The notes under the pieces: model-generated
Seen by the model: only the letters and a program-made list of their open reading frames with translations
What the model was told of the DNA's origin: nothing
The model's database searches: none
Translations under genes and position numbers: made by a program
Part shown: positions 8,501 through 18,703 of the stretch, piece after piece
Layout: every line of letters begins with the position of its first letter
Position numbering within the stretch: position 1 is the first letter of the stretch
Assembly: GCA_025201705.1 (NCBI GenBank)
Contig: MU617017.1
Span: 1-26,954 of the forward strand
Reading direction: 5' to 3'
From: Dissophora ornata
Taxonomy: Eukaryota > Mortierellomycota > Mortierellomycetes > Mortierellales > Mortierellaceae
Length of the DNA: 26,954 nt

Positions 8501-9500
8501 CAACACAGCCAGAGACGACTGTACAAGATTCAAAGACCAGTGCATTTGATTCGGATTCAGAAGCGGAGCCATCCAAGCCATCATCGGAAGAAGAGGATGA
8601 ACAACAGGACGGGTATGATTCTGAGTCGATGGAGGAGAAGAGCGACGAGGAAATGGAAGAACCACAGGAGACCCAGCCTGCCAAAAAATCTGTTGGATTC
8701 TCTTTCGCATTTGATTCAGACAACTTGAATGACTCGCACGAGGGCGGTAGCTCTGGAAAGTCCGCTACTTCAACCTCATCAAATCCACCATCAAAGGACC
8801 TCGACACCACACCAAAGTTCCAGATTGCCACCGATCTTAAGTCGCTTTTTGCGCCGACTGCAGGAACTTTCAAGATGTTTGGTGGCGATGATGACGAGGA
8901 CGAGGACGACGAGAATGATCTGGGGGGAGATGTCGAGGATGATCGCCAGGTGGACAACGACAATGGGTCACAGGACGAGATTTTGACTTCGTACACAGAT
9001 GGTTCTAGGACTATCTTTGCCAACGGTGCGGATGCATTGACTGCTAGGGCTCCGCTCTCGCACTCCGGATCTATGTTCTTTTTCCACTTTAAGAACCCAG
9101 CACTTCTGAAGAGGTACGTACCAAATCTGCAGACTATCGTTACTTTGCAGATATAATTCTTTCCGAAGCTGCATGCCTTTGAGAGACATCTAACGGCCTC
9201 TCCCCTCTATACGTCTAGGTCGAACTTCAAGACGAACAACAAGGCTTTCATGAGGACGAGCACAATGTAAGTATATAGTTTAAGTAGCGCTATCTAGACA
9301 CACCAACCTCTATACCACGAACTGACGAGATCATATGCTTCAATAGGGATGAGGTGACGGCGAACTGGGAAAAGACGCGGCACGCCATGACCCAGGAGTT
9401 CAAGCGCAAGCACAAATCTGCCTCCCGCAACAAGGCCAGGGCCTCGAAAAGGTTCAAGGCTGGGGGTGGCGGAGCGGGTGGCCTTGGCGATCACGCATAA
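5529..9500 (+). CDS. NOL8: NOL8-like nucleolar RRM protein (seven exons)
   Basis: This is the probable homologue of nucleolar protein 8, an RNA-binding factor of the nucleolus linked to rRNA processing. Exons: 5529-5946, 6062-6323, 6434-6626, 6732-7977, 8081-9113, 9219-9266, 9347-9500. All six junctions keep phase and give 1,117 residues. Residues 1-139 are Pro/Gly/Lys-rich and disordered. One RRM follows (about 144-225) with RNP2 AFIGGL (146-151) and RNP1 RGFGYVTL (184-191). It ends in the NOL8-like block L-K-C-M-A-L-F-N-G-A-K-W-K-G. A long acidic Ser/Asp/Glu region fills residues 370-700. Exon 5 opens with FEGPGGKALFQMQTKIGTSD and SRFQLTKDFL, matching the conserved C-terminal NOL8 segment. 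The tail is basic (WEKTRHAMTQEFKRKHKS, then Arg/Lys/Gly). The N-terminal extension before the RRM is longer than in animal NOL8, where the RRM is at the extreme start. Family call is firm; exact small exons 6 and 7 are slightly less certain. Confidence 0.88.
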
Positions 9501-9528
9501 CGCATTTTTCCATTATATCACCACTAAA

Positions 9529-9539
9529 AATAAAATAAA
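9529..9539 (+). terminator. Overlapping polyadenylation signals of NOL8-like gene
   Basis: Two overlapping AATAAA hexamers begin 29 bases after the stop codon. The gap to the stop of the convergent SGF11 gene is only 243 bases, so the two 3' UTRs probably overlap or abut. Confidence 0.5.
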
Positions 9540-9743
9540 AACTTGCATTGTGTAGGTAGATATTCTATCTTATCTTATTGTTTATTCTTTGCTTTGCAAA
9601 AGGGCGCAATGCTGGTTGCAGATGGAAACTGCCATCAAAAATCGCCCATTCGTCCTTGCGTTTGTCAACAGCCACAATGTAAGCACTGCCAAATAAGCGA
9701 AGTTTCCATCCTTGGTGCACCCACTTCCCCCCCTGTGCCGCGC

Positions 9744-12178
9744 CTAAGATTTCTTCTTCTTGGGTGTCTGCAGGATCTCCATGGCATCGTCGTCCCCGTC
9801 CCCGTCGATATCTGGTCAGCAGCAAGACGTCGCAGAAAAGGCCCTGGTCAGTGTCCACTCCATAGCTCTATTTCTTCATAGTCACAACTTCAATTCCCCC
9901 CGAGATCGATTTACCAATAAAGTCTGTGTCCAGAGAATCCGAGGCATGACCCGAGAACGCAGACGATTTCTTGAGTCTAATAACAACCGGATGAATGGGT
10001 TGAGATGATGAATGGGTCGAACCACCACCACCACCACTTCTTGAGTACTCATCCTTTTCTCGTCTGCCGCGATCACCGCCATCGTCGCTGCGATTGTTTC
10101 CGCCCCTGTTATCGTCACCACTGCTTGAGCCTTCATAACTTCCAATAGCTTTCAAGCTCTCATAAAACGATGAAACTTGCCCATTTTTTCTTGATCCAGA
10201 TCCGGGCGGCCGCTTGGATGAGCCGACGCCTCCTGAGGAACGCTTTGGGTTTGAGCTCGAGAGCTTTTGCGGGGTGCTACTGCTACTACTGCCACTCCCA
10301 TTTAGACTGCTGCTACTCCCACCTCCAGCACCATTCTGGAGACTACGGCCGTTAGCCAAAAGCAGACTATCGTCAAGGAATCCCAGCGAGATCTCTCCAA
10401 CTTGTGTTGCAGAGACTGTCGAAGGCGTGTGCAGACCAAGACCCTTCAACTTCGTAGTGCTACTCCCCTTTGACGCTGTAGAAATAATCAGCAAAGGATA
10501 TTAGTGAGCTTCGAAGATGCACGCAAGATACCCGTGAAGTGCTGGACTGGCATGTTTTACCTTTTGCCAGTAACGAGGACTGGTCGGACGAAATTCATAG
10601 ATATTTATTGCAACCAACCCGTTAGCAACCTGCCGATATGGAAACTCCGTCCCAACATCTGCTATACCTCCATGTTTACCTTTTGGGTCTTTGCTGGGTA
10701 TTCCGATGCATCAGCCTCTATAAGAGCAATGAGCAATGAACGATGTAAGCTCACTGTTCCTTTAGTGTAGCATAAGTCGAAAGCACAGCACTCAGACTTA
10801 CGTTTCTGTTTCTTGACTTTTGAGGAGCTTGATGAAGAAGACTGTGAAAACAGGAAGAAAAGCATTCGACCAATTTGTGAGTACTCGTAGATGTCTCCGG
10901 AAGTACTCTGATGAGGATCTAATATGTTGTTGTGCTGCAAACTCACCTTGACAGAGCCAGGCGTGCCATAATCGCCTCCCCCGTTGGATCCATTCATGCC
11001 ACTACCATTAGATTGGTGACCATTCATACTTGACGCATTCTTCTTGCCTGTTGATACCGAGTAAATTTGATAGTGGATTGAGTGGATTGAGTTGTAAATC
11101 TTTTGACAATGCGACCATGATGAGCTCCAGTGGATCGGCCTAGTCCTTACGTTTCTTTTCCATGAGATCCTTGTCAGAGTCACTAGCCTCTCGATCATCC
11201 GAGTAGCTCAATGGTGTGAAAGGAGATCCTGATCCAGCTCTCTCGCCCGCCCCCATCCTATTTGATCCGCCAAGACATTAACGCAACGTTCATTAGAGGA
11301 CAGGATCTTCAAATTTAAGGCGTCAGTTTAGGCACATAGTAGTGGACTCTTAACGATAATTACCTTCGACTCGCCGCACGACTTGAGGCTCTTCCGGACA
11401 GTCCTAGACACTTCTCCAGATGCGGTGCATATCTCTGAGCTGGGAAGGATCTCTGACAGTGCACACAGTCGTAGGTCTGTGAGTTGTTTGCTTGCGGGTT
11501 CTGTCCAAAGATATCCAAGCCTGCTCGGATCACTAAATATATATCGGGTCGAGAATCGATCCGCAAGTCGATCAGTTATGAGCTACACATTCAGAGAGAG
11601 ACAAATAATGGGCAGACAATCACTAGTCGGCCTCGAGCAGGTACCATAGTTTCGGCATCTATACCGCCAGATCACGAGAGAATATTCAGAGGAATGAGGT
11701 GAGTATCACTACATCACTACACAATGGGTATCAAAGGTACGGAGCCCCCTCCATTATTCTATTTTAAGCAACAACAAGATAGTCGTACTTTGTTTTGCAA
11801 ACAGGACAGATCGAGCGCATATTCTTGACATCCCTGTGGGCCTCGGATACGACATCCAGGACGATCTCATCAAGCAATTCGCCTAGGATCTCAAAGGACT
11901 AGAGAAACATATCAATCGATGGTGCTCGTATGCTTCTGTCCTTTCCCGTTTACTAACAAAGGACAGGAGGCAGGGGTAGGGATCGGTATCACCTACGATG
12001 AGCCCGAATTGGCTCACTTATTAACCAACAACCTTGACAGCACCGTTCTACAGCAGGGGCATTGCGATCCAACATGGACCGCGTGTCTTACCAGGCTTGC
12101 CATCGAGGCTGCGCCAATATCCGAGTTATCCCTGGAAGCCATACTCTTGTCCATAGCGCGTTTTGTGGGTCGGAGCAT
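9744..12178 (-). CDS. SGF11: SAGA-associated factor 11, DUB module (nine exons)
   Basis: SGF11 (animal ATXN7L3) anchors the Ubp8 deubiquitinase module in the SAGA coactivator and helps remove ubiquitin from histone H2B. Exons: 12092-12178, 11789-11898, 11645-11658 (or 11624-11658), 11364-11532, 11151-11257, 10947-11047, 10802-10841, 9915-10475, 9744-9811; about 418 residues. The N-terminal module-docking helix is ILGELLDEIVLDVVSEAHR (about 33-51). A Cys cluster CPVCKTKC follows at 60-67. The link GLDIFGQ leads to the SGF11 zinc finger CVHC...HLEKC (C93, C96, H108, C112), then SSRAASRR. The rest is Lys-, Ser- and Gly-rich, ending DGDGDDDAMEILQTPKKKKS. The start is uncertain: in-frame ATGs lie at 12178, 12154, 12142 and 12103. 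Exon 3 is a 14-base micro-exon, or 35 bases with a GTGATT donor; both keep frame. Intron 7 is unusually long (326 bases). Identity is firm, peripheral exons moderately so. Confidence 0.85.
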
Positions 12179-12773
12179 CTCAATCTGTGAAGCCTGGTCT
12201 TTGTGGATCTTTGCAAACAATCTGAGGTGTTGATCATGGTTTCATATTAAAAACAAAAGAGAAAGAGAGTGTCAGTGTCCATTGTCGTCGCGATATGTAA
12301 GGGACCACCAAAGAAATAGTGGTAAAAGGGTATATCAGGTTCAGGGGCGGCAGGAGGCGAAGGGGGCGAAGGGGGCGATGAATGAATAACGAGTTCCAAT
12401 CAAGGCTGAGCAAGGGCCACATGGCTGAGAGTGTCCCGCACAGAAAAACGTACGCCTCCATGTCGGTGCTCGAGAGCGAGCTTGTGCTTCTTGCAAGGGG
12501 GGATGTCATGGCAGGTGATGCTGAGAGACGGAGGGGCTGATGAATGCGATGCCTTGGCTGTGGATGAATGGATGGAACGTATCTGTGGAGACAGAAAAAA
12601 ATAAGGGAACGAGTGAATGCCTTTCATGGCAAATGCGGAATCGCTGAATGGTTCCGCTTGCATTTAGAGAGGTTTTATACAGGTACCGGCTTACGGAGGT
12701 AGTTCCGTTTACGTGCATCGCAACATTGCCACCAGCCGCGTGTCATCGATGACGAAGACGACGGCCGTGACGC
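12179..12773. other. Upstream region of SGF11; no supportable gene
   Basis: A minus-strand open frame at 12400-12663 (87 residues, with TCHDIPPCKKHK) follows a TATAAAAC-like element near 12670-12680, and a GTCTCCACAG acceptor-like site lies inside it. I find no family match or clean splice partner, so I do not call it a gene. The strand-symmetric gaagggggcgaa short repeats near 12357-12378 are the only other structure. Confidence 0.4.
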
Positions 12774-12983
12774 ATGCTGGAAGTCATCCAAGTCCACGTC
12801 CTCTCCATACTCATCACCATCCTCTACATTGCCGTTCTCGTGGGTTGCGCTGGTGTCAATTTATTATGATTAATGTACTTCTGTCTAATATTTGGTATCG
12901 ACATTGCAGCATCCTTTATCAAGACGGCGATTCAAAGTCGCCTCAACCACACTGCGATCCCAGCTTGGCCGGAACCAAATTGA
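12774..12983 (+). CDS. Candidate 47-residue single-pass membrane protein (two exons)
   Basis: Exons 12774-12843 and 12910-12983 are joined across a 66-base intron (donor G|GTTGCG, acceptor ATTGCAG, branch-like TCTAAT). This gives a 47-residue protein. Residues about 5-27 form one hydrophobic helix (VHVLSILITILYIAVLV then AS); the C-terminal tail is short and polar and ends in IPAWPEPN. An in-frame TGA lies two codons before the ATG, so this is the longest start, though its context is weak (C at -3). Unspliced, the frame would stop after 31 residues. I do not recognise the family. The evidence is the clean frame across the intron and the membrane-helix pattern. Confidence 0.35.
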
Positions 12984-13073
12984 CAAATAGCATATGTGCG
13001 AGAGAAAGCGTCCAGATTAAAAGATCAAGGCAAAAAAAAAAAAGAGGGGCGGTTGGATCAATCCTCATCCTCT

Positions 13074-15285
13074 CTAGAAGGCCATGGCGGCGGTCAAGAG
13101 AGCGAGGACAGTGGTCAAAGCGCCAACAACGGCCTTGGAGCCAGCGCTGCTACTTCCACTGCTGCCAACCTTCATAGTCGAGCACTGGATGGCACGGTCA
13201 GGGATGGCGGCGAACGAGTCAGGGTTAGTGCAGTTGGCGCTGCTCAAGGTCTGGATGGGCTCGTTTGTGGCAATGTTGCGAAGCCAGTTGTAGCCGACAT
13301 TGGAGGGAAGAGCATCGGGGTGGACAATACGGATCAAGTCCTGGAGCACAGCATCATCCATGGCGACAGCACCCGAGAACCAATCCTGACCATCGTTGGG
13401 GTTAAGGAGACCGTCCTCACGAAGGATGGCCTTGTTCTGGATGAACTTTTGGGGTGAGCTAGCAGTGAGATTGTAGTTCTGGTAGAAGGCAGTGATGTCA
13501 GCACCGACATCGGTCTCGTCAACGAGCACATCGACGTTCAAGACGGCCGCCGCAAAGGCGGCAGCAGTCGCAAAGGTGCTGGTGGTGGCGGTGGTGCCGT
13601 TGAAGAACGTGCCACCGGCATCGTTCGAGAGAATCATCTTGTAGGCAGCGCTAGAAAGGGACCAGGAGGCGGTGTTGTTGTTGTACGAAGAGGGGGCATT
13701 GTACGTGGACCAGGCAATGACGGGCTTGGTGGTCTTTGCAGCAGCAGCAGTCTTGAAGCAGTTGTAGTTGTTGTTGATGGACGCAGTCAGGTTCTGTGCG
13801 GTGGACTCCAAGTTAAAGAAGGTCGAGTAAAACTCGAGCCACTCAGCACGCTATGCACAGCAAAAACGGTTAAGAGGACGAGGTTAGCCACCCATCGAGG
13901 CACCCCAACCAACAAGCACCCTCGTTGCAACGAGGCTAGATGGCCATAGAACAAAATGCAGTGCTGTAGCTCCCTTTCGGCTGCATCTACTTTTCCCCTC
14001 TTTGTTTATATCGTCCTGTGCTCTCGCATTGGCACTGACCCCATCCAGCAGTGTTTTTCTTCCACCTGTCTGTCTGTTTGGGGGGGAAGGCTCACAAATT
14101 GCTCTCCTGTTCACCTCCCATGCCGAGCCGAGTCAGCCCACCTGGACACCCGAGTGGGCGTAGCATCTTTGCTTAGGGAATCCTGGGAAGAACCAAAAGA
14201 CCCACCCTCGACAGTTGCTCACGCCCACAAGTAGAGCAGAACAAAACAAAATAAGCAGAGCAAGAAAACAAAGACTTACGTTCAATGGGCCGGGATCCGA
14301 TACCTCCGAAGTGATGACAGTCTTGTTAGCCGTGCCAGGCTCAACATTGTACGAGCTAAAGATGAGATCGATAGTCGAAAGCTGCTGGGCAAGGACGGTC
14401 GCGTTGTTGTCATCGAGGCCGACAATCTCGCTATGGTTCAGACCATACTGAACGCAAGGCGAGGTAACCAATCCCTCAGTGTCAACTGCCTTGATGCTGG
14501 AACGCTTGCCAAGCATCTCAATGTAGGCAACAGCGGTCGTTGCGAGCGAAGCCGTATTGGCGACGGGTACGTTGAAGAACACAGTGTTGTTAGGGAAGAG
14601 AGAGGCCGCGGGGGCAGGGGTTCCGCACTGGGTGAGAACGTAAGACTGGTTCACACCCACGGCAGAGTTCGTTACGACCTTGTAGTTCTTTTCGTAACGG
14701 ACACTGAAAAGGACAGCATCATCAACTACACGGCCATATGGATAAACAAAGAATGTGGTTCTGTTAGCATAATTCTAGAACCAGTCCTCCGTTTTCTGTC
14801 GGGGAAAGAGCAAAGGTCGGGTTCCGAAAAACGATGCAATGAACTCTGTTTCTAAACCTCCACCTGCTGTCGTTTATCCGAGGCAGTAGTCCACCCCTCT
14901 TCCCCTCTCCTTCTTTGGTCCATCCAAGAAAGACACAAAAGTCCTCCCGGCTAGCCCTCCGGCCCCTCTTCTCCTATGGTACATTAATCATGTAGATTGT
15001 GTTCAATCGCGCATCAGCTGCATGCTTCTTACCCTGGATCTTATCAGGGAAGTAGTCGTAGGTAGCGTTGTAGGTGGTGACGCAGGACTGTCCTCCGATC
15101 GTGCCTTGAGTGGCTTGAGCTTGTACGGGCATGACCAGGAAGGGGACGAGGAGCAAGAACGCGCAGATGGAGTGCGCATAGTACTTGCTGAAGACGCTCT
15201 GGCCGTAGAAGGAGACGGGCTGGGTCCAGCGGGGAGCCTTGCCACCAGAGTTGGAAGGAGGAAGAGGGATGCTTTGGGCGGCCAT
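13074..15285 (-). CDS. GPI-anchored-type secreted substrate-binding-protein homologue (three exons)
   Basis: This resembles class III periplasmic substrate-binding proteins (TroA/BtuF-like, Peripla_BP_2), which in bacteria deliver metal complexes or vitamin B12 to ABC importers. Exons 15033-15285, 14280-14725 and 13074-13850 give 491 residues. Residues 1-38 are a long polar N-region, then a hydrophobic segment (about 39-54) ending in VQAQA like a signal-peptide cleavage site. The domain runs from DAVLFSVRYEKNYKVV through VNQSYVLTQCGTPAP and NTASLATTAVAYIEMLG, as in bacterial relatives. The second lobe begins NRAEWLEFYSTFF. Many N-x-S/T sites suggest passage through the secretory route. The C-terminus (SGSSSAG followed by VVGALTTVLALLTAAMAF) is a typical GPI-attachment signal. 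Ligand is unknown. Introns are long (307 and 429 bases). Homology fairly sure; function unknown. Confidence 0.75.
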
Positions 15286-15490
15286 TGCGAGGTGAAGTAG
15301 GAGGAACGGACGAAAGGGGTTGAAGAGGAAGGAAGATCGATCGAGGAAAAAGAAAAAAAAAAGAGGAAAAAGTGTTCACTACGTGGTCCTCTTTAAACAT
15401 TTTTGCCTTCTCGTTGACAAATAAGCGCAAAAACAGTGAACAACAGTTGCTCTCAACACGCCATCTAATCTTTTTCACAAAGGCCTAGGC

Positions 15491-15649
15491 ATGAATAGAG
15501 ACGGTGGGGGTACCATCTTCTTGTTTAACCTTCTGCCCCTCGTTCTAGAAGTTGTGGTTGTACATGTACTGTACCCAAGCGCATTGATCTCCACGAACGA
15601 GATCATCAGGTTGCGCAAGGAGGACCAAACTGTGCGTTGTATTAATTAA
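15491..15649 (+). pseudogene. Possible remnant of an RTA1-like membrane protein C-terminus
   Basis: This 52-codon frame contains a hydrophobic helix followed by a basic tail. The pattern TIFLFNLLPLVLEVVVVHVL then YPS resembles the last transmembrane helix of fungal RTA1-like proteins (lipid-translocating exporters), where F-D-x-x-P and H-P follow a similar spacing. The frame stays open upstream to about 15435 without another Met. The six other membrane helices of that family have no room, because the divergent gene starts at 15285. It is either a truncated remnant or an unrelated small membrane peptide. Confidence 0.3.
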
Positions 15650-16297
15650 GAAACAACAGCAAAGGTGGAGAAATAGCGCTTTGAATCTCTTGCACAACGA
15701 AAAGGTTCAAGCGGTTGATCGAAAGACAACATAGCAGAAATATATACCACCTCTACGCGTATTCGCGAGGAATGGTCATTTCCACTTGCGTAATGCAAAA
15801 AGATATCTGGTGCAGGTCATCGTGTTTTTCGGCCAGAAGACTGGAGAGGGCGGTGTGGGAAGTTCTACAAGAACGGAGTTTTATTGAGCAGCGCTAATTT
15901 TCGTGGCCTCTGACTGGACCCCTCTAAGCTGATAATTTTGGGACTGAGGGTATTGTGTCAATCAAGAGGGAAATCAGCAGAGCTTCATTCAGCAGCATGG
16001 ACGCATTATCAGATAAGCATCAGCTTAGAAGGATTATCGGCTTAGAGAGTGTCCGTAAAAAGGGGTTCCACTGTGCGTAAAACGCAGAGAAAAAGGTTAC
16101 TGATATGTCACATGCCGCGTAGGTCGAAGAACAAGAATGGACGGGTAAACACTGTGCCAAACACCTCAGAGAGCGGCGTGTTTTAGTACCAGGAGTAGTC
16201 TGTGCAAAGGCAAGCGCGCTTTAGGCCTCACCCAAACCCGAAAACCACATAGGAAGCATTTTCCACGTTCCATGAAGCCTAGTCTTCTCCCCGTCCT

Positions 16298-16299
<2 letters not shown>

Positions 16300-16330
<31 letters not shown>
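16300..16330. repeat. (AC)n microsatellite
   Basis: An uninterrupted run of about 15 CA/AC units, followed after TT by a short ACAC extension. Confidence 0.95.
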
Positions 16331-16332
<2 letters not shown>

Positions 16333-17578
16333 ACACACCTGACATGGCGCCTGTGCAGTGTCAAGCTACGCGCATTCTTAGACTACGTATCGAGTCGCGT
16401 CATTGAAGAGCATTTCTACGATGGAGGTCGCGATACGAAGCTGCTGTATATCATTACCATCACGGTGGGTAAGTTACTCAGAGCACTCGGATGACAAGTG
16501 GGCGGTACCGAGACATGCTCTCGGCTGTAGCAAGGCTCATTTCTTCTTCCTGCTGCTTCTGGCGAGCCCATCCGTTGCCATGCTGTGTACATGTACTTTA
16601 CACGAATGATCGCGAGTTTCTACACCCTATGATGGCATGCTATTTATACATGTTTATCGTGCGATAGGTGGCCCACATTTATGACAAAGATCAATGTCAT
16701 GTTTGAATGAAGTGTGCGGGGAAAATGGAGAAAGACACAAAAGACCATGTTACAGAAAATGGTATAAAGGCATGGGCCACGCCCACATTCAGTTCGTTCC
16801 TTTTTTTTGTTCCACAGCGCCATACCCCCTATCGAACATACCCCCTGCTTGACCAAAGCTCCCATTCTTCCACGATGATGCTGTCGCACACATCACAACC
16901 CACCACCACTGTTGCACGCCGCTTTGTGTTCGATGATTGTGGGGCTGCCTTGCTTGTTGATGTCAGCCTGTCGCTTCCTCTTGCCAATCTACCATTTCAT
17001 GACCTTAAAACGCAAGCGGTCGGGTATTACAGGAAACAACTTTCCTGACAACAATCGACAACATCGAGGTCGTTCGTCAGGGTGCCTGCTACTATCCTGC
17101 TCAATGAGATGAAGCAAAAAAAAAGAGGCCTTCTACCCTCATGGATCGCCTGCTGACGAACTGTGGAATAGGCTCTATTGTATGCCTTTTGCTAAACTCA
17201 GGAGTCAATCCGACTGTCAATGTTTCTGTTTGCGAAGTAAGGAACGCTCTCTCCTCCTGGATTTTAGATTTTCGCACAGTGCATGGATGGCAAAACATTG
17301 CACATGGTAAGAAGTAGAGGATTACGAAATAGGGGCACAGGAAGGAACACAACGAGGGGGGGCGTGTCCTGTAGACCCAACTATAATGGCACAAGAAAGC
17401 AATGATCCAGGGCAGCACCAAAGGTCGACAACAACCCGAAGTTACATGCTGATGACACTTCCTGATTACCGTCAGTATTCGTAGGACTCCAGGGTGCCCG
17501 GCTGCATTTGACCGTCGTCCCTTTGGGCTTTCATCGCCTCTCAATTGCTTCTCCAAACCAGTAGGTTTGACAATCGCC

Positions 17579-17602
17579 CATGCATGCATACATGCATGCA
17601 TG
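17579..17602. repeat. ATGC/CATG alternating palindromic repeat
   Basis: Two blocks of catgcatgcat separated by a single ACATG shift. The sequence is almost fully self-complementary, so it can form a small cruciform or Z-type structure, and it reads the same from both strands. Confidence 0.8.
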
Positions 17603-17747
17603 GACTTTTTCCGTGATCCAGCCCACAGACAATGGGATCACACAGTAAATGCACTCGCCACAATCTGGACAGAAGAAGAAGAAAAAACTGACAGTCCAAG
17701 CGCCATGTTTTCATGTTTTCTCGAGGCGATGCAGGATGGAGCGTTGG

Positions 17748-17780
<33 letters not shown>
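17748..17780. repeat. Poly(A) run of 33 bases
   Basis: A pure A tract in the intergenic region. No target-site duplication or coding sequence is evident upstream to mark it as the tail of a retroposed copy. Confidence 0.95.
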
Positions 17781-17783
<3 letters not shown>

Positions 17784-18032
17784 TGCTGCATCCCTTACCC
17801 TCCCAACCCTTTGGGCCAAGCTGTTTTTCCTTGTCTCCTATTTATTAACCATCCATCCCATCCCTCCCTCTCTTTGTCTTCCTGTCTCCTCTTTCTCCCA
17901 GCTAGTCCTTCCCTCGACTGGAATGGTAATGAACGTCAGACGGATAATAGACGGAGTGTGTTGCCTTTGTGGAAAGGATGAAAAAGGAGGCTCGAGAGTG
18001 CCTGACATGTCGGGACTTGTTAATACCACAAC

Positions 18033-18061
18033 CAATGGTCCCAATGGTCCCAATGGTTCCA
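18033..18061. repeat. Three copies of a 9-base unit CAATGGTCC
   Basis: Three consecutive near-perfect copies (the last ends TTCC) in intergenic sequence. On the plus strand they would encode NGP repeats in a short frame at 17923-18096 that I do not accept as a gene. Confidence 0.8.
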
Positions 18062-18703
18062 GTGGCTCTGTAAAAAACTTCCGCAACCCAGTTTGAGTAA
18101 ATGTCCAGCCAGCGGCAGAATCTAACGTACTGTACCTCACCCTCCCACCTTCCCATCCTTACCATACTCTCTGTCCACTTTATTTATGCTGCACCAATCC
18201 CACATCCCAAAATCCCATCCTGAATAATACCATACCATAGGACTTCGGGAAGAAATTTCCACAGTGAGCGGATAAAAAAAGCAACGGCAACAACAAAAGC
18301 AGCAGCAGGACTTTTGAATGGGATTGATCGATCAGATCTTGTTGATCATTCTTCTTTACTCATTTGTCCATCTTTGATTCATACCCGAGGGAAAAAAAAA
18401 TCGCGTTTTAAGGAAGCAAAAATAAGAGAAAGAATAACACATATCCAACGGTGCTTTTTATTTCTTCGTCCGTCCAAAAAGCACCCTTTGGTAACGAAAC
18501 ACCGTTACATCCTCCTCCGTATCGCTCTACTCCTGTTCCTCTTTGAATCCTTCAATTGCCCCGCTATATCCCTCTCAGTCGACAGACACTTCTCGTCTCG
18601 TCTTGATTCACCTCCACCTGAGACCTCTTGAAGCGAAGACCCCCTCTTCTACATTACCCACCGACCCTTCGCTCAGCGCAGATAGGAGGATAGCACGTCC
18701 CGG

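Larger units (their letters stand above)
15650..18703. other. Long intergenic stretch without a convincing gene
   Basis: About 3 kb carries only short open frames without family signatures. A minus-strand stretch ending at a TAG at 15753-15755 (read as LLAEKHDDLHQISFCITQVE) has protein-like composition but no ATG. The stretch also holds an AC microsatellite, a 33-base A run, an ATGC-type palindromic repeat and a CAATGGTCC repeat. The last 400 bases (18300-18703) are probably the promoter and 5' UTR of the large downstream gene, with C/T-rich tracts. Confidence 0.55.

Noticed and set aside
8235..9023. 262-codon minus-strand frame rich in serine
   Set aside because: It is the antisense shadow of the acidic NOL8 exon 5; Asp/Glu codons read backwards give Ser-rich frames.
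12400..12663. 87-codon minus-strand frame with TCHDIPPCKKHK and a TATA-like element upstream
   Set aside because: No recognised family, and the in-frame acceptor-like site gives no clean partner exon; kept only as a remark in the intergenic entry.
15753..15884. Minus-strand open stretch without ATG (LLAEKHDDLHQISFCITQVE)
   Set aside because: Protein-like composition, but an in-frame stop lies just upstream, there is no start, and I could not place an acceptor; noted as intergenic.
17101..17601. 166-codon minus-strand frame with Cys and Phe-rich stretch
   Set aside because: No family resemblance, starts in the ATGC palindromic repeat and ends in an A run; composition looks random.
17748..17780. 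Poly(A) tract as a possible retroposon tail
   Set aside because: No coding remnant upstream and no flanking direct repeat visible; several other A or T runs in the window suggest simple slippage.
17923..18096. 57-residue plus-strand frame with CCLC and an NGP repeat
   Set aside because: The only features are one Cys cluster and the CAATGGTCC repeat; no splice partners, family or promoter support.
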